Below are positions 57,923 to 64,000 of a stretch of DNA of 64,000 nucleotides, piece after piece. Within the stretch, counting starts at the first letter, position 1; each line of letters starts with the position of its first letter. The translations under genes and the position numbers were made by a program. The stretch comes from Chitinophaga sp. E66. Lineage in GTDB: Bacteria > Bacteroidota > Bacteroidia > Chitinophagales > Chitinophagaceae. The stretch spans positions 1,488,001 through 1,552,000 of the forward strand of contig CP079103.1 of assembly GCA_019285755.1 (NCBI GenBank), given 5' to 3'. The notes beneath the pieces were generated by a model. It was not told where the DNA came from, did not search any database, and was given only the letters and a program-made list of their open reading frames with translations.

Positions 57923-57954
57923 ACTTGTACAGCTTGAAATACAGCTGTACAAGT
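57923..57954. repeat. Perfect 12-bp inverted repeat with adjacent poly-A
   Basis: ACTTGTACAGCT (57923-57934) and AGCTGTACAAGT (57943-57954) are exact inverted copies with an 8-nt spacer. Seven A residues precede it on the plus strand, so on the minus strand it has the form of an intrinsic terminator, although no minus gene ends there. It lies between the FGE and BamA-like genes. Confidence 0.7.
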
Positions 57955-57977
57955 CCTGTTGACCATGAGAATTTTTG

Positions 57978-59179
57978 ATGATGCAAATCTGGAGTCGAAA
58001 CATACCGTGTGCGGTCAGGTGTATATGCTGCGGCATATGGCTGCTGTTTGGGGCTTTCTCCGCCCAGGCGCAGGACACCTCCGCCGCACCGGTAAAATGG
58101 AAATTTACCCTGCATGATTCGCTGGATAACGCGATCGACCTGAGCGACTGGATCCTCAACGCAGGAGGTTTCGTTCCCGTTCCCATGATCATTACAGAGC
58201 CTGCCGTGGGTTATGGAGGCGCCCTGATCCCCGTTTTTCTGCACAAGCACCGCCAGCCAAATCTCGTGAACCGTCCTAAGCATGCCGTTGCTATACCGCC
58301 GGATATAACGGGAGCAATGGCATTTTACACGGAAAGCAAAAGCTGGGGCGCGGGCGTATTCCGCAGCGCCACCATCGTGCCCTGGATGTTGCGTTACATG
58401 GTAGGAGGCGCATACCTCGATATGAACCTCAATTACTACAAAACCCTTCCCCGCGTCGGCGAAGTGGAATACGGCGCCAATATAAAATCAATCCCACTCT
58501 TCCTTCGTGTACAAAAGCAGATCGGGTGGCAGGGGTTCTCGGCCGGTATGCAATATGTCTTTACCAAAACGGAAGCTTCGCTCACCAATAACGTTCTGCC
58601 CGATTCCTTATTTAAACCCCGTGAATTCGATAACATCAGCAGTATAGCCGGTATCCTGGTCGAATTCGATAACCGGGATAACATCTTTACGCCCAATAAA
58701 GGGTACAAGGCTCACCTGGACGCGAATCTTTCCGCGTCGTTCCTGGGTAGCGATTTTGACTACACGCACCTTAATGGGTTCGCTTACGCATATGTTCCCA
58801 TCGGGCATAAAGAAAAATGGGTGAGCGGCTTTCGCGTAGATATACAGCAGGTGTTCGGGGATATCCCGTTTTACTTCAAACCTTCCATAGACCTCCGCGG
58901 CATTCCCAAAGGCCGTTACCAGGGAGACGCCAACATGCTCGTGGAAACAGAGCAGCGCTGGAACGTTTTCCGCCGCTGGAGCGCCATATTCTTCGGGGGA
59001 CGGGTAAAGCCTTTGATGATTATTCCGATTTCGGCTCCGCCAAATGGGTGTACAACGCAGGCGCAGGGTTCAGGTACCTCCTGGCGCGCAAATTCAAATT
59101 ATACATGGGCGTCGATGTAGCGAGAGGTCCCGAGCAATGGGGAGCTTATATCCAGTTCGGCAGTGCATGGCTAAAATAA
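57978..59179 (+). CDS. BamA/TamA-like outer-membrane barrel protein (frame-broken)
   Basis: About 400 codons. ATG 57978 follows a TTG in the same frame; the signal peptide is CGIWLLFGAFSAQAQ. No POTRA repeats fit before the barrel, only a short linker (DNAIDLSDWILNAGGFVPVP). Barrel strands typical of the surface-antigen/Omp85 family are seen: ISSIAGILVEFDNRDNIFTP, NKGYKAHLDANLSASFLGSD, and a C-terminal strand AYIQFGSAWLK. One break lies near 59005. It may secrete or insert a protein, or act as a pore for the following exported genes. Its 141 bp upstream gap carries only the inverted repeat. Confidence 0.8.
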
Positions 59180-59186
59180 AGACAGC

Positions 59187-59881
59187 ATGAGAGTCATTAT
59201 CATATCGTTTTGCCTGGCCCTATGCGGGCTCCTCGCCCCGAAAGCCTCGGCGGCGCAGGCGCTCATCGCGTTGGTGTTCGGAAAGAAACTGACCACCGAC
59301 CGCCTGCATATCGGTATTTATCTTGGCGCTTCCGGCAGCTGGCTGCAAAATGCTACCGGGCAGCACCCGCGGGTGGCGTTGGCGGTAGGGGCCTATACTG
59401 CCTTCGATCTGAATAAAGACTGGCAGCTGGAGCTGGATATCATCATGCGGTCGCCAAGAGGCGCAGACCGCCTCCGCTATGAGAACGCTTTCGTTGCTCC
59501 CGAAGATAGCATGCTGGTAGGTTCGGAACTCGACCGGAAGCTAACCTACATCACCTTCGCGCCGCTTATCCGATGGCGGATATCGCCATCGTTTGGTATT
59601 GAGTCGGCCCGCAGGTAGCTATCAGGACGGTGGCGCGCGACATTTTCAACCGCGACATGGAGCACGGATCGTTGTCTTACACCTACGGCGCAAAGTCCGA
59701 CATTCACCGCCTGGACGGCGGCGGAGTATTGGACCTTCAGTACATCCTCCTCAAAGGCAAGGGCATCCGCCTGAACCTTCAAATGGCGTGGGGATTTTCC
59801 AACCTGTACAAGCCTGAAGGGGAAACCGGGCGCAGCCGGCAGATATTGCTGGGCGCGGGTATACCCATCGGACATAAATAA
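59187..59881 (+). CDS. Small outer-membrane beta-barrel protein (frame-broken)
   Basis: About 231 codons, 7 bp behind the BamA-like gene. Signal peptide VIIISFCLALCGLLAPKAS. The body alternates amphipathic strands (LHIGIYLGASGSWLQNATG; VALAVGAYTAFDLNKDWQLE; LTYITFAPLIRWRISPSFGI) and ends with ILLGAGIPIGHK, as expected for a PorT/OmpA-like eight-strand barrel. A frame change near 59607 splits it. The function is unknown. Confidence 0.7.
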
Positions 59882-59915
59882 GAATCTGGATTATTGACCT
59901 AAAAATCAGTTTAAC

Positions 59916-60459
59916 ATGAAACACCCTCCACTAAAACTCACATTCTGCGTCCTGCTGTTCCCGGCCGCAAACTTCACTACTGTAAAAGCGCAAGACAAAA
60001 CGATGCTGAAAGCCGAGAAGATCTCCAGTAAGGATCTGCCTCCGGAAGTACTCGACGCATACAAAAACGCTTCCCTAACGCCAATCTCAAACAGATCGTC
60101 AAATTACCGTTAGAGACATACAAAAACGATTGGGAAATCGACGAACTGAACAAGCCGGATGGCAGCGAAGAGTTCTATACGCTTTCGCTGCGGGGCGACG
60201 ACGTGGATCTTGAAGCCCTGTATGACAGGAAAGGCAACCTGATCCGTGCCAATGAAGTAGCGCGTAACGTGGCCATGCCTTTAACGATCAGCCAGTATAT
60301 CGTTACCAATTACAAAGGATATACAGTCAAAAAGATAAAGTGAAAAGACTCATCGAGCCGAATCAGATCAGTGCGGAATGGGAAGTCCTCATCGCAAATA
60401 AGAGCGGGAAGAAAAGGCTTTTCTTCGATACGGCCGGAAAATTTATCAAGGAGAAATAA
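59916..60459 (+). CDS. Exported PepSY-like (BLIP-type) protein (frame-broken)
   Basis: About 181 codons with the signal peptide FCVLLFPAANFTTVKAQ. The visible repeat of a short helix and a beta sheet (DLPPEVLDAYKKRFPNANL ... SLRGDDVDLEALYDRKGNLI ... LFFDTAGKFIKEK) is the pattern of the PepSY-like, beta-lactamase-inhibitor-like family of Bacteroidota. Breaks lie near 60070 and 60330 (an A-rich run). It sits between two barrel genes in the same direction and may be a periplasmic partner. The family call is moderate. Confidence 0.6.
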
Positions 60460-60468
60460 CGGGGAACG

Positions 60469-61264
60469 ATGAAAACACTGCTCGCGGTCGCCGCCATGCT
60501 GATGGCGGCAACGATCTGTCAACGCGCGGTTGCGCAACAGCTTTCTGAAGAAGAAATGAAAAAGGCGAATAACCCGATGGCGAATGCAAAGTCTATCAAC
60601 ATCCAGGATTATTACGTTTCTTCTATCTACGACAATGCTGATATCAGGGCCAATACCATGATGGTAAGGTTTGCCTCTCCTTTTGCTAAAGGCAAAATAC
60701 TTGTCCGCTTCACTTTGCCGGTTAGCACGATATACACGGGGCAGGATGCGTCCGGCAGGCAAAATTACACTTCCGGGTTGGGGACCTGAATTTCTTCGCG
60801 ACGTTCGTTGTCAGCAAACCCACTGCCAATTGGCTGATAGGTGTTGGCCCCAGGTTGTGATACCGACGGCAACCCAAACGCAGACAGGCGCGGGCAAAGT
60901 TCAGGCTGGCGCGGCATTGATCGCCTTTAACGTAAAGGAGCCTACCCTGCAATGGGGCGGGCTGGTTACCTGGCAGCACTCTATTGCCGGGCAATCGGAC
61001 CGTCCGGATGCGCAACTGCTGGTAGCACAACCCATCGGGTTCTTCCAGCTGGGGAAAGGCGCCTATCTGCGTTCATCCGGCAGCTGGACTTTTGACCTGG
61101 AAAGCGGGGCGTATGCCATGCCGGTCGGGTTCGGCGCCGGCCATGTCGTGAAGGCCGGGAAAGTCGTTTTCAACATCTTCCTGGAACCGCAGCTGACGGT
61201 CCTGCATTATGGACCGGGACAGGCGGCATTCCAACTTTTTGCGGGCGTAAACGCCCAGTTCTGA
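60469..61264 (+). CDS. Outer-membrane barrel protein, neuromedin-U-like annotation group (frame-broken)
   Basis: About 265 codons with the signal peptide LLAVAAMLMAATICQRAVAQ. After an N-terminal linker (ANNPMANAKSINIQDYY) it has porin-like strands: MMVRFASPFAKGKILVRFTL, WGGLVTWQHSIAGQSDRPDA, WTFDLESGAYAMPVGFGAGH. This pattern and the GQS..D motif match proteins labelled neuromedin U in bacterial genomes, which are outer-membrane barrels unrelated to the hormone. Breaks lie near 60783 and 60855. The gene is 10 bp downstream of the PepSY-like gene. Confidence 0.68.
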
Positions 61265-61407
61265 TATGACTGCAACGGTCAAGTGTACAAACATGTAAAC
61301 GGGGAGGAGCCGTTCGTGGCTTCTCCCTACCTACGCATACAACGATTAGCAACATCATCCGCTTATTCACAACGTAGCCGCGCCGGTAAACGGACGGTTG
61401 CACTTTG

Positions 61408-62440
61408 ATGGTTACTATGAAAGTATTACATCATATCACGCTGATTGCCATTTGCATCTGCGTTGCCATACAGTCCTCCTCCGGGCAGGCGGGCACGGGC
61501 ATGAAGATCGGTGACGCGCACCAGGAATATATCGACAGCCTGCAAAGAGCAGGTTACCCTGGCGCTTTTCCTGTTGGGCGCCAAAGCGGCAAAGAAAGGT
61601 TTTAATCTGCCGTATCCCGTAGGCGCGATGATCAACTATTTTGGCGGCAGCCAGGAAGTGACGATTTCAATCTGGAGGTCGGGATCAATGACAGCGAATT
61701 AGTTCCATTCGATTTTGTAGAGTTCGGCGAAGTAACCGCTGATATCCAGACACTCAACACCCGGGTGGATCTGTGGCTCTTCCCGTTCCTCGACGTATAT
61801 GGCATATTGGGGAAAGTGTGGACGAAAACCAACGTGGAAGTAACGGCCCCTGTGCATTTCAATAACACCGCCCGGTTCGGGGATACACCTATGGAATGGG
61901 CGTTACCCTGGCCGGCGGTTATCATGGCCTTATCACTATCAATGATATCAATTTCACCTGGACGGACCTTCATAAGCTGAGCGATAAAGTAAAAACATTA
62001 ATGATTTCTCCCCGCATCGGGTACAATTTCCTCTTCCATGGCAAACACGGACAAAGCTTCGCAGTCTGGGTCGGCGCAACGGGGGCATATATCAACAAAG
62101 GAACGGAAGGGGAGATCAATGTATCCGAACTGACGGCCAATATACCACAGGAAAAAATCGACGAAATAACAAATGAAGTAGCCGATTGGTACCAGCAACT
62201 GCGGCCTGCCCAACAGGTAGTGGTGAAAGAAATTGCGCAAAAGTTAAAAGATAAGATGGACGGCCGGCTACAGGATATGACGATCCATTATTCCTGGAAA
62301 AGGAAGCATTGTCCAAATGGACTATGCTGGTTGGTGGACAGTTCCAGTTTAATCAAAGATGGCAGGCACGCGTAGAATTCGGATTCCTGGGAGGCAGGAA
62401 GTCGGGCCTTCTCTCGGCAAATTACCGGTGGCGGTGGTAG
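61408..62440 (+). CDS. Uncharacterised exported barrel-like protein (frame-broken)
   Basis: About 344 codons; ATG 61408 or 61417 (MKVLHHITLIAICICVAIQS) starts a signal peptide. I do not recognise the family. It contains strand-like segments (FGEVTADIQTLNTRVDLWLF; KVWTKTNVEVTAPVHF; ISPRIGYNFLFHGKHGQSFA), a helical insertion (NVSELTANIPQEKIDEITNE) and an end FGFLGGRKSGLLSANYRWRW that resembles a terminal barrel strand. Breaks lie near 61560, 61665, 61890 and 62300. The 143 bp before it holds a hairpin at 61301-61327 without a T run. Confidence 0.6.
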
Positions 62441-62460
62441 GGAAACCCGTAATAAGGACT

Positions 62461-63494
62461 ATGCTTGTCCTGCTACTGATAACAGCCGGCAGGGCTTCCG
62501 CCCAGCAAACGGACCCGCTGTCGCGCGATGTGATCTATTTCAAGAACGGCGACATGTTGCAGGGAGAGATCAAATCCCTGCTGATGGGCGAGCTGACATT
62601 TTCGGCAGATGAAGTGAATAACGACGTAACCGTCAAACTGAAAGATATACGCATGATGAGAGCAAGAAGAATGATATATGAAGTAGAGGATGTCAATTCC
62701 CGGAAGTATTACGGCATCATTGACTCCAGCCGGTTCCCCGGTTGGGTGAGCGTATACCGGGAGAAAGACACGGTAGATATCTACCTGCAGGATATCGATA
62801 ATATCAGGGTCTTGGACGATGATTTGTGGAAGCGGATGGACGGCAGCATTTCGCTCGGTTTCTCTTATTCAAGATCCAGCCAGGTAGGGCGTTTCAACGG
62901 CGGCGGGGATGTCAGTTACAACACACGGCGCTGGATATTGAAACTGAACAGCGATCTGATGTATACGATAGACGAAGCGTACAAGGGGATCGAGAAAGCG
63001 GACCTGTCGTTGCAGGGATACTACGAATTCCGCCGACGTTGGTTCAGCATCGGGCAGGTCCAGTATCAGCGCATCACGGAACTGAACGTTGACGCCCGTA
63101 TCCAGGGAATAGTGGGTGTGGGGCCAACTGTGGTCAAGACCCGTCACCAGGACCTGCGGGTAGCTTCCGGGATCTCCGTGCAACAGGAATTCGGGTCAGA
63201 CTCCACTGGCGGCCGCGAAAGCAGCGTCAATACGGAGGTTCCCTTATCGTCAATTACCATTTGGTCCGCTTTGGTCATCCCGAATTAAGCCTTCAGGCCA
63301 CCAATAACTTCTTTTTCAGCTTATCGGAAAAAGGCCGCTGGCGGGTAGACCAGAACGCGACGTTCGCCTGGAAGATCATCCGGCACCTGAACCTGAGCCT
63401 GCAGGTCTACCTCAACTACGATAGTCAGCCTATTGGCAGCACTACGGGGGCGGTAGACTATGGAACCGTTTTTAGTATTGGATACTCATTTTAA
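62461..63494 (+). CDS. DUF481-like outer-membrane protein (frame-broken)
   Basis: About 345 codons. ATG 62461 gives the signal MLVLLLITAGRASAQ. The N-terminal soluble domain DVIYFKNGDMLQGEIKSLLM has the ..NGD...G.I....GKL pattern found before DUF481 barrels. The barrel follows: GSISLGFSYSRSSQVGRFNG, DLSLQGYYEFRRRWFSIGQV, and an aromatic C-terminus (VFSIGYSF). One break lies near 63250. YdiY-type proteins are salt-inducible outer-membrane barrels; the role here is unknown. Confidence 0.72.
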
Positions 63495-63516
63495 ATACGT
63501 AAAAACCTGTGAGACT

Positions 63517-64000
63517 ATGAATCGATTAACATGTTTCTGCGCCTTGTCCATGCTTGTAGTCACAGCATGCGGGCCCACCCTGAAAGTGACGTCGGATTAT
63601 GATAAATCGGCGTCTTTCAAGAGCTACAACACGTTTGCGCTGTACGATCCGTCGTCCGGAGGGCAAAGCTCCATCAGCCAGCTGAACCGAGACCGGATAC
63701 AAAGCGCCGTCCGTTCGCAGATGATCGCCAAAGGCTATACCGAATCGACCGACACCAGCGCGGCCGATCTGCTTGTCAATGCCCTGACGATCACCAAGGA
63801 AGGCAAATCCGTTTCCGCCAATACCGATTACTACGGCTATGGCGGCTTCTACCGGCCCTATTATTGGGGCGGCGGCATGGGTATGGCTTCCAGCAACACG
63901 ACCTTCAACGTGGATAAGTATATCGACGGCTCGCTGATCATCGACGTTGTAGACCGCAAAACCCGCAAGCTCCTCTGGGAAGGTACGGGCAACAGCGAGA
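63517..64000 (+). CDS. DUF4136-like lipoprotein, cut by the window end
   Basis: Starts at ATG 63517 (MNRLTCFCALSMLVVTACGP, lipobox Cys) and stays open to the last base, giving 161 codons. Family features: VTSDYDKSASFKSYNTFALY near the start, QSAVRSQMIAKGYTESTDTS with the AADLLVNALTITKEG segment, a glycine/tyrosine-rich loop, and IDGSLIIDVVDRKTRKLLWE. These are the usual DUF4136 blocks. The function of the family is not established; it is a small envelope lipoprotein. No frame break is seen in the visible part. Confidence 0.85.
   Translation, partial: MNRLTCFCALSMLVVTACGPTLKVTSDYDKSASFKSYNTFALYDPSSGGQSSISQLNRDRIQSAVRSQMIAKGYTESTDTSAADLLVNALTITKEGKSVSANTDYYGYGGFYRPYYWGGGMGMASSNTTFNVDKYIDGSLIIDVVDRKTRKLLWEGTGNSE

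Noticed and set aside
61301..61327. Hairpin GGGAGGAGCC / GGCTTCTCCC as terminator after the neuromedin-U-like gene
   Set aside because: The stem is good (one G-T pair) but no T run follows in either direction; left as a possible stem only.
1..64000. Frame breaks as programmed frameshifting or as pseudogenes
   Set aside because: Too many, in unrelated genes, with no common slippery signal, and with conserved motifs on both sides; sequencing indels explain them better.
1..64000. Mobile elements, CRISPR arrays, tRNA or rRNA genes
   Set aside because: Looked for transposase-like proteins, regular direct repeats and cloverleaf or rRNA-like stretches; saw none that I can support.

Overview
This window looks like chromosome of a Bacteroidota member, most likely Chitinophagaceae-like. 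The evidence is three SusC/SusD outer-membrane pairs, two ECF-sigma/FecR surface-signalling pairs, TAnnTTTG-type promoter elements, DUF5017, DUF5689 and DUF4136 lipoproteins, and two TlpA-like thioredoxins behind a Sus pair. I see no rRNA, tRNA, insertion sequence, phage or CRISPR array. Almost every long gene is broken by one or more single-base frame changes, yet both sides of each break match the same family. I therefore annotate whole genes across the breaks, give approximate break positions, and do not call them pseudogenes. Uncorrected sequencing indels are the simplest explanation.

Region 1 (1-8.98 kb, +): end of an ECF sigma factor, its FecR anti-sigma partner, a SusC-like TonB receptor with an STN domain, a SusD-like lipoprotein, and two DUF4369/TlpA-type thioredoxins, closed by a hairpin terminator. 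A D-lactate dehydrogenase (9.0-10.0 kb) follows.

Region 2 (10.05-18.82 kb, -): a five-gene membrane-stress cassette in the order YbjN/Tir-chaperone-like protein, PspA/IM30, YqiJ-like membrane plus OB-fold protein, flotillin, and a giant (about 1,610 aa) coiled-coil protein ending in an AAA ATPase module. A divergent XRE regulator shares a 100 bp promoter region with it. This is the most system-like and least understood part of the window.

Region 3 (19.7-29.4 kb, -): a second sigma/FecR/SusC/SusD locus followed by an exported endonuclease/exonuclease/phosphatase-fold enzyme and a large BACON/DUF5689-like lipoprotein. Next come a GNAT acetyltransferase and an orphan TPR-type HisKA_2 histidine kinase (30.3-32.5 kb).

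Region 4 (32.5-53.6 kb): a LacI-regulated utilisation locus with a divergent lacI, then SusC, SusD, DUF5017, a sodium:solute symporter, two toroid-like secreted proteins, an SGNH hydrolase, a third toroid-like protein and a FAD-dependent oxidoreductase. Two copies of a composite palindromic operator, one by lacI/susC and one 15 kb away before the third toroid gene, lie at the same distance from a promoter -7 element. They probably define the LacI regulon. The three tandem paralogous toroid proteins are candidates for an unassigned glycan-degrading family.

Region 5 (53.7-64 kb): an arylsulfatase (-) divergent from a HAD phosphatase lipoprotein and a formylglycine-generating enzyme that keeps both catalytic cysteines. 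A run of envelope proteins follows (BamA/TamA-like barrel, small barrel, PepSY-like protein, neuromedin-U-like barrel, unknown barrel, DUF481 barrel), then a DUF4136 lipoprotein cut off by the window end.
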